A stretch of 64,000 nt of DNA from Pseudolysinimonas kribbensis (GTDB lineage Bacteria; Actinomycetota; Actinomycetes; Actinomycetales; Microbacteriaceae), in NCBI RefSeq assembly GCF_030161895.1, contig NZ_BSVB01000001.1, positions 2,108,001 to 2,172,000 of the forward strand, written 5' to 3'. This document shows positions 30,228 to 39,317 of this stretch, in pieces. Position 1 is the first letter of the stretch; each line of letters opens with the position of its first letter. The position numbers were made by a program, and so were the translations under genes. Below the pieces are notes generated by a model. That model was not told the origin of the DNA. It saw only the letters and a list, made by a program, of their open reading frames with translations, and ran no database searches.

Positions 30228-31194
30228 GACAGCGCCACGTCGTCGTCGGGCACGAGTTTGCGTTGGATCCAGGTGATCAGCAGCACGACGATCGTGAGCA
30301 TGACCGCCATCGCCGAGGCGAAGCCCACTCGCTGGAAGACGAACGCCTGCTGCACGGTCGTGGTCACGAACGTGCCGCTGCCGTTGGCGCCGCCGGTGAT
30401 GATGTACGGCAGCTCGAACACCGAGAGCGATCCGGCGATCGCGAGGATCATCGACAGGCTGATGATGCGCCGGATGCCGGGCACGATCAGGTAGCGGAAC
30501 TTCTGCCACGAGTTGGCTCCGTCGATGTCGGCCGCTTCGTATGCCTCGCTCGGGATCGACTGGATCGCCCCGAGGAACAGCACGAAGTTCAGGCCCGTGT
30601 AGCGCCAGACCGAGGCGCCGGCGAGCGAGATGTTGACCCAGCCCGGGTTGCCGAGCCAGAGCGGGAAGTGCCCCATCTTGCCCAGGCCCAGCGCGACGAG
30701 GGTGGCGTCGAGGGTCCCTCCCGGCCGGAAGAAGAACAGGAAGATGAGGCCGATCGCGACGCCGTTGATGAGGTAGGGGAAGAAGATGATCCCCTTGAAG
30801 AAGTTCTTGAACCGCGTCCTGAAGCTGAGCAGGGTCGCGAAGTAGAGAGCGATCGCCATCTGCACGAACGACGCCGCGAAGTAGTACAGGCTGACCGTGA
30901 AGACCTGGAAGTACTGCGGCCGGGTGAAGAGCTGGATGTAGTTGTTCAGGCCGACGAAGTTCTTGGTCTGATCGATGCCGTCCCAGTCGGTGAACGAGTA
31001 CCAGATCATGTTGCCGACCGGGTAGTACGTGAACGTGATGAGCAGCACGAGCGGCACGGCGAGGAACAGGAGAGGGTGAAGCGGAACCCGCCCTGCGGGC
31101 CGCGGAGTCCCCGCCGCCGCCGGGGAGCGGCGGCGGGGCTCAATGCCTTCTCGAATCGAACGCCCTGGCTGGCGTCTCCGCTGATCTCGGTCAT
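30224..31194 (-). CDS. Carbohydrate ABC transporter permease (MalF type, one frame break)
   Basis: About 323 residues. The N-terminus is Ala/Arg-rich (MTEISGDASQGVRFEKAL), then six helices starting with LLFLAVPLVLLITFTYYPVG. The coupling motif reads EAYEAADIDGANSWQKFRY. One base is missing in the pyrimidine stretch at 31075-31080; adding it joins GFRFTL to LLFLAVP. The ATG at 31194 follows the lipoprotein gene after a 66-bp gap that holds a short hairpin. Confidence 0.88.
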
Positions 31195-31219
31195 CCTTCG
31201 ACCTCTCCTCGGGTTGCGC

Positions 31220-31235
31220 CCTGACCGCGGTCAGG
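31220..31235 (-). repeat. Perfect 16-bp palindrome between binding-protein and permease genes
   Basis: CCTGACCGCGGTCAGG can form a 6-bp stem with a 4-base loop in the mRNA. Its place between the highly expressed binding-protein gene and the first permease is a usual site for mRNA-stabilising or attenuating hairpins. The second importer has a 12-bp hairpin at the same place (39250-39286). Confidence 0.6.
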
Positions 31236-31260
31236 TTCGATTCGTTCGGGCTCTGGTGTC

Positions 31261-32574
31261 TCAGCCGGCGTTGTCCGCGACCGCCTGTCCCCACGCCTGG
31301 TTCAGCGAGGCGAAGTAGGAGGCCTTGGTGCCGGAGGCGGCGCCCCGTGCGACGTCGACGAGCTTCTGCCGGTAGATGCCGCCCGACAGATCGATCTGCG
31401 ACTCCTTCATGATCTGGTTCTGCAGGTTCTCCTTGCCCTTCGGCGCCGGCGCCTGCTCGACGTATTTGACTCCCAGCTTGGCGAAGTTGTTGAGCGTCGC
31501 GGGGTTCTTGCTGCCCACCGTCGCGCCCACGCCGCCGTTGAGGTCGGCATAGCCCGACTTCTTCGCGAACCAGTTCGCCCACGCGTAGGCGGTCGGCTTG
31601 TTCTTCGACGCCTTGGTGACCCCCTGCAGATAGTCGGGGGCGAGGGCCGCGTAGTACGTGCCCTTCACCTGGTAGGGGAACGGCATGTAGCCGATGCTGT
31701 CGGCCGACTTGCCGGCCTTCGTGGCTGCGTCCTGCATCTGGGTGATGGCCCACGAGCCGAGGTACATCGTCGCGATCTGCCCCTGGGCGAGGTAGCCCTT
31801 CGAGCTCTCCCACGCGGTGGTGGTCGGGTCGACCTCCGAGAGGCCGTCGTGCACGATGTCGAACAGCAGGCTGTCCGAGATGTTGACGTACGTCTTGCCG
31901 GACCACGGCGCCTTGTTCGTGTTGAGGTCGTTGACCGCGTCGACGTTGTTGGTCAGACCCGAGTCGCCGTTCCACTGCGACAGCGGCCACTGGTCGTGAT
32001 AGTTCGTGTAGTACGGCGTGGCCGACGTCTTCGACTTGATCTGCTTCAGGTCGTCGAGGAACTCCGACGGGGTCTTCGGTAGCGCGGTGATGCCCGCCTG
32101 CTTCCAGACGTCCTTGTTGTACACGAAGCCCATCGTCGAGCCGTAGGTCGGGATCCCGTACGCCTTGCCGTTGTACGACTGGTTCGCCACGAAGCGGTAG
32201 GTCTTCGAGACCGACGCCTCGGAGCCGAGCGGCTCGAAGAACTGGGGCAGCTGCGCACGGCCGACCGCGGTCGGGATCAGCGCGACGTCGCCGGCGTTGC
32301 CCGACCCGAGGCGCGTGGTGACGTCCTGCTCGTAGTTGGTGATGGCCTCGAACTTGACGTTCGTGCCCGGATACGCCTTCTCGAACTCCTTCGCGTACTT
32401 CTTGAAGGTCGTGTTCACGATGTCGGTGCGATTGGTGAGGACCGTGATGGTGCCCGTGATCTTGCCCGCGAAGGCGTCGCCGCCCGAACTGTCGCCGCTG
32501 CCTCCGGAGCAGGCGGCCAGTCCGGCAGCGAGGACCAGGACGCCGAAGCCGGCCAGTACGTGCCGCATCTTCAT
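31261..32574 (-). CDS. Sugar ABC transporter substrate-binding lipoprotein
   Basis: 437 residues. The lipoprotein signal peptide ends in the lipobox LAAC (VLVLAAGLAACSGG). The mature protein has the type I sugar-binding pattern of extracellular solute-binding family 1: FEKAYPGTNVKFEAI, GDVALIPTAVG, GIPTYGSTMGFVYNKDVWKQAG, and AWANWFAKKS. It delivers an oligosaccharide to the two downstream permeases. A strong ribosome binding site (AAGGAGA) precedes the ATG at 32574. It is the first gene of a five-gene operon whose promoter region contains a LacI-type site at 32675. Ligand inferred as manno-oligosaccharide from its GH113 and GH2 partners. Confidence 0.93.
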   Translation of the reverse strand: MKMRHVLAGFGVLVLAAGLAACSGGSGDSSGGDAFAGKITGTITVLTNRTDIVNTTFKKYAKEFEKAYPGTNVKFEAITNYEQDVTTRLGSGNAGDVALIPTAVGRAQLPQFFEPLGSEASVSKTYRFVANQSYNGKAYGIPTYGSTMGFVYNKDVWKQAGITALPKTPSEFLDDLKQIKSKTSATPYYTNYHDQWPLSQWNGDSGLTNNVDAVNDLNTNKAPWSGKTYVNISDSLLFDIVHDGLSEVDPTTTAWESSKGYLAQGQIATMYLGSWAITQMQDAATKAGKSADSIGYMPFPYQVKGTYYAALAPDYLQGVTKASKNKPTAYAWANWFAKKSGYADLNGGVGATVGSKNPATLNNFAKLGVKYVEQAPAPKGKENLQNQIMKESQIDLSGGIYRQKLVDVARGAASGTKASYFASLNQAWGQAVADNAG

Positions 32575-32674
32575 GACTATCTCCTTGATCGTCGTTGACC
32601 CACAGGGTTGCCGCGGACGCGGCTGCTGTGTCTCGCCGGACGCTACACGCGGTCCGGCGACGACGCAAGCCCAT

Positions 32675-32691
32675 TTGACCATCGTTGTCAT
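32675..32691 (-). promoter_or_regulatory. Putative LacI operator of the mannan operon
   Basis: TTGACCATCGTTGTCAT on the plus strand, or ATGACAACGATGGTCAA on the minus strand. It shares TGACAACG plus GG and CA with the sites at 24742 and 36646. It sits in the divergent gap between the binding-protein gene and the ABC exporter gene, so it could control both directions. Confidence 0.7.
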
Positions 32692-32781
32692 CGCTTGCAC
32701 GCCGATCAGCGGGCGCGACCACGCCCCGAACAACGGGAATTTGAGGCGTGAAGCCTCCATTGCCTCGCCTAGAGTGACATC

Positions 32782-34557
32782 GTGGGTCACAGTCAGGTCA
32801 CGACGAGCGGCGTCGGGTCGTCCATCTCGGTGGAGCGCCCGTTCTCGGGGCTCGCGCGCGCCCTGCGCCCCGCGTGGGGCCGTCTGGCGATCGCCGCCCT
32901 CGCCTATGTGGTCAAGGACAGCCCGATCTGGGTGCTGCCCGTCATCACCTCCGCGGTGATCGACACGGTGGTCGCGCACGGACCGGCCCTCCGGCTGATC
33001 GCCTTCGGCGGGGCCGCCCTCGTGCTCGTCGGGTTGAACTATCCGGTGAGTCAGGTCTACGTGCGCTTCTTCAACTCGTCGGTGCGGGATCTCGGCGTCG
33101 CCCTGCGCAATCGGCTGGCGCATCGCCTGCAGGAGTTGTCCATCGGATTCCACACCCGCACGAGCTCCTCCGTCATGCAGACCAAGGTGGTCCGCGACGT
33201 CGAGAACGTGGAGTTGATGCTCCAGCAGGCGGCGAACCCGACCCTGTCGGCGCTCGGTGTCATCGCCGGGGCGATCGTGGTGCTGGCGATACAGGTGCCC
33301 GCGTTCCTGATCCTGTTCGCGCTCGTCATCCCGCTCTCGGTGACGTTCGTGCGCGGGGTGCGCAAGCGCTCCGAGCGCCGCAACGAGGGATTCCGCCGTG
33401 ACGTCGAGCGCTTCTCGTCGCAGGTCGGCGAGATGGCGTCGCTGCTGCCGATCACCCGCGCCCATGGTCTCGAGCACGTCGCGACGGAGCGCGTGACGAC
33501 CACGGCGCGCACGGTACGCGACTCGGGCCTGGTGCTCGACGTGCTCAACGGCCGCTTCACCTCACTCGCCTGGGTCGCCTTCCAGTTCCTGTCGATCGGA
33601 TGCCTGATCGGCGCCGCGCTGGTGTCGGTGAGCGGGTTGCTGCCCATCACCCCCGGGCAGGTCGTGCTGCTGAGCACCTACTTCGTCATGCTCACCAACT
33701 CGATCGTCAACCTGCTGAACCTGGCCCCGCTGCTCACCAAGGGCCGCGAGTCGCTGCGGTCGATCGGCGAGGTGCTCGAGGAGCCGGACGTCGAGCGCAA
33801 CGAGGGCAAGGTGCGCGTGGACGGGGTGACGGGCCGCCTGCGATTCGAGTACGTCGACTTCCGCTACGACGCCGGCGACTCTCTCGCCATCGACGGATTC
33901 GACCTCGACATCCAGCCGGGCGAGACGGTCGCGTTCGTCGGCAGGTCGGGATCCGGCAAGTCGACCGTGCTGAACCTCGCGCTCGGGTTCCTGCGCCCGA
34001 CGGCCGGCCGCATCCTGCTCGACGGCGTCGACATGGACGGTCTCGACCTGCGCACGGTGCGGCAGAGCGTCTCCGTCGTGCCGCAGGAGTCGGTGCTGTT
34101 CACCGGCTCGATCCGCGACAACGTCACCTACGGGCTCGACCACGTCGACGATGACCGGGTGCGGGAGGCGCTGCGCGAGGCGAACGCGCTTGACCTGGTG
34201 CACGACCTGCCGCAGGGGCTCGACACCCTGCTCGGGGAGCGCGGGGCGCGGCTCTCCGGCGGGCAGCGCCAGCGGATCTCCATCGCGCGGGCGCTGATCA
34301 GGAACCCGCGGATCCTGCTGCTCGACGAGGCCACCTCGGCGCTCGACAGCGAATCGGAGCGCCTCGTGCAGCAGGCGCTCGCGACCCTGCGCCGCGGGCG
34401 CACGACCCTCGTGGTCGCGCACCGACTCTCGACGATCCGCTCGGCCGACCGCATCGTCGTGCTCGACGCCGGCCGTATCGTGGAGCAGGGCACGCACGCG
34501 CAGCTGCTGGCGGCCGACGGCGTCTATGCGACGCTGCACTCCATCCAGGCCGGATGA
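32782..34557 (+). CDS. ABC transporter, fused membrane and ATPase domains (exporter type)
   Basis: 591 residues. The N-terminal six-helix domain (about residues 30-310) is of the exporter fold. The ATPase domain has Walker A FVGRSGSGKST near residue 395, Q-loop VVPQESVLF, signature LSGGQRQRISIARAL, Walker B ILLLDEATSALD and the H-loop VVAHRLS. This half-transporter type usually dimerises and exports lipids, peptides or drugs; the substrate is unknown. A GTG at 32782 starts MGHSQVTTSG. It is the first gene of the rightward unit with the esterase, divergent from the mannan operon and sharing its intergenic operator. Confidence 0.92.
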   Translation: MGHSQVTTSGVGSSISVERPFSGLARALRPAWGRLAIAALAYVVKDSPIWVLPVITSAVIDTVVAHGPALRLIAFGGAALVLVGLNYPVSQVYVRFFNSSVRDLGVALRNRLAHRLQELSIGFHTRTSSSVMQTKVVRDVENVELMLQQAANPTLSALGVIAGAIVVLAIQVPAFLILFALVIPLSVTFVRGVRKRSERRNEGFRRDVERFSSQVGEMASLLPITRAHGLEHVATERVTTTARTVRDSGLVLDVLNGRFTSLAWVAFQFLSIGCLIGAALVSVSGLLPITPGQVVLLSTYFVMLTNSIVNLLNLAPLLTKGRESLRSIGEVLEEPDVERNEGKVRVDGVTGRLRFEYVDFRYDAGDSLAIDGFDLDIQPGETVAFVGRSGSGKSTVLNLALGFLRPTAGRILLDGVDMDGLDLRTVRQSVSVVPQESVLFTGSIRDNVTYGLDHVDDDRVREALREANALDLVHDLPQGLDTLLGERGARLSGGQRQRISIARALIRNPRILLLDEATSALDSESERLVQQALATLRRGRTTLVVAHRLSTIRSADRIVVLDAGRIVEQGTHAQLLAADGVYATLHSIQAG

Positions 34558-34568
34558 CTGAGGAGACC

Positions 34569-35536
34569 ATGCCGCACTTCGACCTGCCGCTCGAGGTGCT
34601 CGAGCAGTACCTGCCCGAGCGGGACGAGCCCGCCGACTTCGACGACTTCTGGCGCGCCACGCTCGACGAGGCGCGGCGGCACGACGTCGGGCTGGACCGT
34701 CGCGAGGTCGACGCGGGGTACCGCGAGCTCATCACCGAGGACATCCGGTTCGCCGGGTTCGACGGACAGCCGATCGCCGGCTGGTTCGTGGCCCCGCGGC
34801 ACGCCGAGGGCCCCTCCCGGTCGTCGTGTCGTACATCGGGTACGGCGGGGGCCGTGGCCTGGTCGGGTCGTGGTCGCAGCTGCCGAGCGCCGGCATCGCG
34901 CAGCTCGTGATGGACACCCGGGGGCAGGGCAGCCGGTATCGCCCGGGCGACACCCCCGACGGGGGTTTCACCGGCCCGTCTTCCGGCGGCGTCATGACGC
35001 TCGGCATCGACGATCCCGCGACGTACTACTACCGGCGCGTCTTCACGGATGCGGTCCGCGCCGTCGACGCGGCGGCGGCGCACCCGCTCGTCGACCCCGC
35101 CCGCATCGCGGTGCAGGGCGGCAGCCAGGGCGGCGGGATCGCGCTCGCGGCGGCCGCGCTCGCGTCCCCGGTCACGGCGGCGGTGATCGACGTGCCCTTC
35201 CTCACGGGATTCCGCCGGGCGATCACGCTCGTCGACACCCACCCGTACGCCGAGATCGTGCAGTACCTGCACGTGCATCGGCATGCCGAGGAGCGCGTGC
35301 TACGCACCCTCTCGTACTTCGACGGCGTCAACATGGCCGCCAGGGCGCGCCCCGCCGCGCTGTTCTCGGCCGGGCTCATGGACGAGGTCTGCCCGCCGTC
35401 GACGGTGTTCGCCGCCTTCAACCACTACGCCGGCGGCGACAAGCGCATCGTCGTCTACCCGTACAACGGGCACGAGAACGGCGAGGAGTTCCAGGCCCAG
35501 GAGACCGTCGACTTCTTCCGCTCCCGACTGGGCTGA
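34569..35536 (+). CDS. Acetyl-xylan esterase / cephalosporin-C deacetylase-type hydrolase (one frame break)
   Basis: About 322 residues, no signal peptide. The opening [16 protein letters not shown] is the standard start of the AXE1 (CE7) family, so I chose ATG 34569 over an in-frame ATG at 34554. Other family marks are [19 protein letters not shown], the nucleophile elbow [36 protein letters not shown] and the catalytic His in GHENGEEFQ. One C is missing in the run at 34812-34816; adding it joins HAEGP to [12 protein letters not shown]7 enzymes remove acetyl groups from oligosaccharides, which fits use of acetylated mannans. It overlaps the ABC exporter's end. Confidence 0.9.
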
Positions 35537-35559
35537 GCGCCGCGCGCGCCGCCCGCCGG

Positions 35560-36597
35560 TCAGGGGTGGGCGAAGGCGCGGTGCGATGCGCGGAGCGCGA
35601 GCGAGGTCGGCAGCGCGATCTGCTCGAGGGTGCCATCCAGTTCGTCGAGCCGGCGCAGCGCGAGCGCGGCCGCGACCCTGCCCATCTCGGTCGGGGAGTG
35701 CGCGACGACCGAGATGCCGAGCGACTCCGCGAGGTCGAAGTCGTCGAAGCCGAGCAGCGCGGTGTCGGCCCGGGCCGCCCTGATCGCCCGGAACGCCCCG
35801 AACGCGGCGCGGTTGTTGCCCGCGAAGACGGCGTCGGGCGGCTCGGCGAGGGCGAGCAGCTGGGTGACGGCGTTCTCCGCCGCCTCGATCGAGTCGGCGT
35901 CCTCCCGCACCAGATCGGGGTCGGCATCGAGCCCGCGGATCATGACGGCGTCGTGGTAGCCGAGCTGCCGCTCGCCGTGCGTGTAGAGGCCGCTCGAGCT
36001 GCCGACGAATCCGATGCGCCGGTGCCCGGCATCCGCGAGCGCCATGACACCGGAGCGCGCGCCGCCGCGGTTGTCGAAGATCACCGAGTCGCTCGCCGCG
36101 TTCGAAAGGGGCCGGTCGACGGCGACGATGGGGGTGCCGAGCTGTCGCTCGCCCTCGAGATAGGAGTGGTCGCTCGCGATGGGCACGAGCAGGAGCGCGA
36201 GCACGCGGCGCTCGAGCATGCTGTCGACCGTCGGGCGTTCCCTGGCCGCCTGGTCGCCTGAGGCGGCCATGACGAGCGTGAGTCCCAGCTCGGCGGTCGC
36301 GTCGCTGACGCCCACCGCGACCTGCGAGTAGAAGGGGTTGGTGAGGTCGCCGATCACGAAGGCGATCGTGGAGGGGCGGCCTCCGCGCCGCAGGTCGCGC
36401 GCCATCGCGTTGGGGCGGAACCGTAGCGCGAGCGAGGCCTGGACCACCTTCGCGCGGGTCGACTCCTTGACGCTCGAGTGGCCGTTGAGCGCGCGCGACG
36501 CCGTCTTGACGCTCACGCCGGCGAGACGGGCGACATCCGCGACCGTGGCCCGTACGCCGCCCCGCGCGGGAGGCGTCGAGGCGGCGCGATCGACCAT
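35560..36597 (-). CDS. LacI-family transcriptional regulator, copy 2
   Basis: 345 residues. HTH region ATVADVARLAGVSVKTASRAL, hinge FRPNAMARDLRRGG and effector domain (AFVIGDLTNPFYSQVAVGV, GHRRIGFVGSSS, LLGFDDFDLAESLGI). It is clearly paralogous to the regulator at 24810, with several identical stretches including ERPTVDSMLERRV and VIFDNR. It is convergent with the esterase and divergent from the fructokinase-type gene; the gap contains a 17-bp site matching the operators of the first LacI and the mannan operon. The two copies may bind the same sites with different effectors. Confidence 0.92.
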   Translation of the reverse strand: MVDRAASTPPARGGVRATVADVARLAGVSVKTASRALNGHSSVKESTRAKVVQASLALRFRPNAMARDLRRGGRPSTIAFVIGDLTNPFYSQVAVGVSDATAELGLTLVMAASGDQAARERPTVDSMLERRVLALLLVPIASDHSYLEGERQLGTPIVAVDRPLSNAASDSVIFDNRGGARSGVMALADAGHRRIGFVGSSSGLYTHGERQLGYHDAVMIRGLDADPDLVREDADSIEAAENAVTQLLALAEPPDAVFAGNNRAAFGAFRAIRAARADTALLGFDDFDLAESLGISVVAHSPTEMGRVAAALALRRLDELDGTLEQIALPTSLALRASHRAFAHP

Positions 36598-36645
36598 AGG
36601 AGCAGAGTAGGGCCAAATCCCGTGATCGGCGGGACGCCGTCGCGC

Positions 36646-36662
36646 TTGACAACGTGGGACAA
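36646..36662 (+). promoter_or_regulatory. Putative LacI operator between copy 2 regulator and kinase
   Basis: TTGACAACGTGGGACAA. It agrees with the site at 24742 (minus strand) at 14 of 17 positions and with the site at 32675 at 13 of 17. It is 49 bp upstream of the LacI start and 97 bp upstream of the kinase start. Confidence 0.7.
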
Positions 36663-36758
36663 GCGCCGGAAAGATGGGCGGACCGGCTGGGCGGTCGGCA
36701 CCCTCGTCTACGAGGGACGAACCGGACGAACTCCGGATTGACGGAGGGAGCTCTCGGC

Positions 36759-37676
36759 GTGATCGTGGGCATCGAGACGGGCGGCACGAAGGTCGTCTGC
36801 GGAGCCTTCTCTCCGGAGGAGCCCGCGGTGCCGCTCGATGTCCGACGATTTCCCACCACATCGCCGAGCGAGACCATCGGACGGATCAACGAGTATCTGA
36901 GCGAGGTCGGCGACCGGCAGCCCATCGAGGCGCTCGGGATCGCCTCGTTCGGTCCCCTCAACGTGTCGCGCGACGAGCCGCGCTACGGCTGGATCACCGG
37001 CACGGTCAAGCCCGGCTGGGCCAACACCAAGCTGCTCGAGCGCATCCCCGTCGCCGAGGCCGTGCCGACCGCGCTGCTGAGCGACGTCAGCGGCGCGGCG
37101 ACCGCCGAGCACCGGTGGGGCGCGGGGGCCGGCGTCGCGTCGATCGGCTACGCCACCGTCGGCACCGGCGTCGGGGTCGGGCTCGTGCTGAACGGCCGGC
37201 TCTTCCACGGCAACGGGTTTCCGGAACTCGGCCACCTGATGATCCGCCGCCATCCGCTGGACGACTTCGTCGGCAGCTGCCCGTTCCACGGCGACTGCCT
37301 GGAGGGCCTCGTGTCGGGGCCGGCGGTGCTCGCGCGCTGGGGCGTCGACTCGTCGTCGTTGCCGGATCGGATCCGGTCGCGGGCGCACGAGATCCTCGGC
37401 TTCTACATCGCTCAGCTCGCCGCGACCGTGGCCTACACCTCGGGCGTCGACCGCATCGTGATCGGCGGCGGGGTCCTGAAGGCGCCGGGGCTGCTCGACG
37501 AGACGCGTCAGCAGTTCCCCCTCGTCACCGGCGGGCCGCACGCGGGGCACGCGATCACGGCGGACGCCTTCGACTTCCTGGTGCCGCCGCTGCTCGGCGA
37601 CGCCTCGGGAATGCTCGGCGCGAGCGCCGCCGCCCTCGATCTGCTGCTGGCCCGGCGCGGCGCCTCCGCTCTCTGA
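36759..37676 (+). CDS. ROK-family sugar kinase, fructokinase type
   Basis: 305 residues, soluble. The ATP-binding opening IVGIETGGTKVVCG, the catalytic region ALGIASFGPLNV, and the zinc motif GHLMIRRHPLDDFVGSC followed by PFHGDCLEGLVSGPA define the fructokinase (ScrK/YdhR) branch of ROK kinases, which also phosphorylates mannose. The GTG at 36759 begins MIVGIETGG. A kinase of this type also occurs in the glucomannan operon of Bacillus subtilis. Here it would phosphorylate mannose released by the GH2 and GH1 enzymes; no mannose-6-phosphate isomerase gene is in the window. Confidence 0.88.
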   Translation: MIVGIETGGTKVVCGAFSPEEPAVPLDVRRFPTTSPSETIGRINEYLSEVGDRQPIEALGIASFGPLNVSRDEPRYGWITGTVKPGWANTKLLERIPVAEAVPTALLSDVSGAATAEHRWGAGAGVASIGYATVGTGVGVGLVLNGRLFHGNGFPELGHLMIRRHPLDDFVGSCPFHGDCLEGLVSGPAVLARWGVDSSSLPDRIRSRAHEILGFYIAQLAATVAYTSGVDRIVIGGGVLKAPGLLDETRQQFPLVTGGPHAGHAITADAFDFLVPPLLGDASGMLGASAAALDLLLARRGASAL

Positions 37677-37790
37677 CGCCGGAGGCGGGTGCCGGGCGCC
37701 GAGCCCGACGCCGGAGCGCGCCCTCCGAGTGCCCGGCCCGAGCGGGTCCGCGGCGCTCTGCCCAAACACCCGCGCCGCGCGCCGACCTAC

Positions 37791-37807
37791 TTACATTCTA
37801 TTTGTAA
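37791..37807 (+). promoter_or_regulatory. Putative ROK-repressor operator upstream of second importer
   Basis: TTACATTCTATTTGTAA is a 5-bp inverted repeat (TTACA/TGTAA) with 7 bp between, in a strikingly AT-rich patch of otherwise GC-rich DNA. Related sites are at 42444 and 44565. It lies 73 bp upstream of the binding-protein start. Confidence 0.7.
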
Positions 37808-37879
37808 ATTAGATCGGCGAAGATTACTGTGGTCCGGTCGGGCACCACCGACGCACACTCCAACACCTGAGGAGAAACA

Positions 37880-39244
37880 GTGTCGTTTCGTGCAATCTCG
37901 AAGAGGACGGTTCGGACCGCTGCGGCGCTCGCGGTCGCCGGCCTCCTGGCGGCGGGTCTCGCCGCCTGCTCCGGCTCGTCCGGGAGCCAGGGCTCCGCGC
38001 AGAAGGGCGACCTCACGTGGTGGGGGTGGACGCCCGATCAGGCGGTCGCCGAGAATGCCATCACCGAGTTCAACAAGAAGTACCCGGACATCCACATCAC
38101 CTTCAAGAAGATCCAGGACGCGACGTACGCCGCCGCCCTGCGCCCGGCCCTCGCGTCGTCGCACGGGCCGGACGTCTTCAACCTGCTCGTCGGGGGCACC
38201 GGCGCGACGGTCAAGACCTACGGTGTCGACGCCGTCGACCTGACGCCGTCGATGAAGAAGCTGCGCGGCGCCGACTGGAAGAACGGCCTCTTCGCCACCG
38301 GCGTGAAGGACTTCACGGTCGGCGGCCAGCTGAAGGCGGCGCCGATCGGCAAGGTCGCGGCGGGCATGATGTGGATCAACCTCGACCTGTTCAACCAGTT
38401 CGGCCTCAAGCCGCCGAAGACGCTGGACGAGTGGAAGAGCGTCTGCAAGACCTTCCGCGAGCACAACGTGGGCTGCTTCCGTGAGGGCGTCGACCCCGCC
38501 GGCTTCGAGCAGGACACCCTGCATACCATCGCCAACAGCGTGCAGCCCGGCTTCTACGAGAAGGCCATCGCCGGCAAGGCGAAGTGGAGCGACCCGGCCA
38601 TGGTGCAGACGCTGACGATCTGGAAGAACCTGCAGAGCGACGGGATCCTCGATCCGGGCGCGCTGGGGATCCAGCAGTACCCGGACGTCAACAACGCGTT
38701 CCTCTCCGGGCAGGTCGCGATGGTGCAGATGGGCACCTGGTACCGCCAGTACACGCGCACCGACACGCTCAAGGCGGCGCTCCAGGGCGCGGGCGTCTCC
38801 GACACCAGCAAGATGATCACGATGGTGCCGATCCCGTTCCCGGATGTCGCCGGCAAGGGCCACACGATCGCCGCGTTCAGCGATCCCGACTACGCCCTCG
38901 CGGTGAACAAGAAGTCCAAGCACATCGCCGCGGCCGAGACCTTCGCCACCTGGCTGGGCGCGACCAAGGCGGGCCAGCAGGTGATCGCCAACAACCTCGA
39001 TGAGGACCCGGTGCTGGCCGGCATCACGCCCGACTACGGCAAGGTGCCGCTCGTGAACACGAAGGAGCAGACGCCGTACCTCGACTGGCTGTCGAAGTAC
39101 ACCTCCAACGTGACCGAGGCGCGACTGGCGAACATCTCGGGGACGCTGGACCAGGCGCTGCTCGACTCGGCGAGCACGACGCTCGGCGCGAAGGCGACCC
39201 CGGAGCAGGCGGCCCAGACCCTGCAGTCGCAGTCCGGCCAGTGA
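37880..39244 (+). CDS. Sugar ABC transporter substrate-binding lipoprotein
   Basis: 454 residues. Lipoprotein signal peptide with lipobox LAAC (GLLAAGLAACSGS), then the family 1 solute-binding pattern: LTWWGWTPDQAVAENAITEF, NKKYPDIHITFKKI, PDVFNLLVGG, GMMWINLDLFNQFGLKPP and ATWLGATKAGQQV. A GAGGAGA ribosome binding site precedes the GTG start. It heads a binding-protein plus two-permease operon distinct in sequence from the one at 29319-32574. Ligand unknown; the neighbouring GH1 and aldo/keto reductase genes suggest a beta-glycoside. Confidence 0.92.
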   Translation: MSFRAISKRTVRTAAALAVAGLLAAGLAACSGSSGSQGSAQKGDLTWWGWTPDQAVAENAITEFNKKYPDIHITFKKIQDATYAAALRPALASSHGPDVFNLLVGGTGATVKTYGVDAVDLTPSMKKLRGADWKNGLFATGVKDFTVGGQLKAAPIGKVAAGMMWINLDLFNQFGLKPPKTLDEWKSVCKTFREHNVGCFREGVDPAGFEQDTLHTIANSVQPGFYEKAIAGKAKWSDPAMVQTLTIWKNLQSDGILDPGALGIQQYPDVNNAFLSGQVAMVQMGTWYRQYTRTDTLKAALQGAGVSDTSKMITMVPIPFPDVAGKGHTIAAFSDPDYALAVNKKSKHIAAAETFATWLGATKAGQQVIANNLDEDPVLAGITPDYGKVPLVNTKEQTPYLDWLSKYTSNVTEARLANISGTLDQALLDSASTTLGAKATPEQAAQTLQSQSGQ

Positions 39245-39249
39245 TCGAC

Positions 39250-39286
39250 GAGCGGGCGCGGGCCCCACGCGGGTCCGCGCCCGCTC
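39250..39286 (+). repeat. Perfect 12-bp hairpin between binding-protein and permease genes
   Basis: GAGCGGGCGCGG at 39250-39261 pairs exactly with CCGCGCCCGCTC at 39275-39286 around a 13-base loop. It starts 6 bp after the binding-protein stop and ends 31 bp before the permease start. It may protect the upstream message or partly terminate transcription, giving more binding protein than permease. Confidence 0.75.
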
Positions 39287-39317
39287 CGATCGCATCCACG
39301 AGGATGGAGCACAGTCG

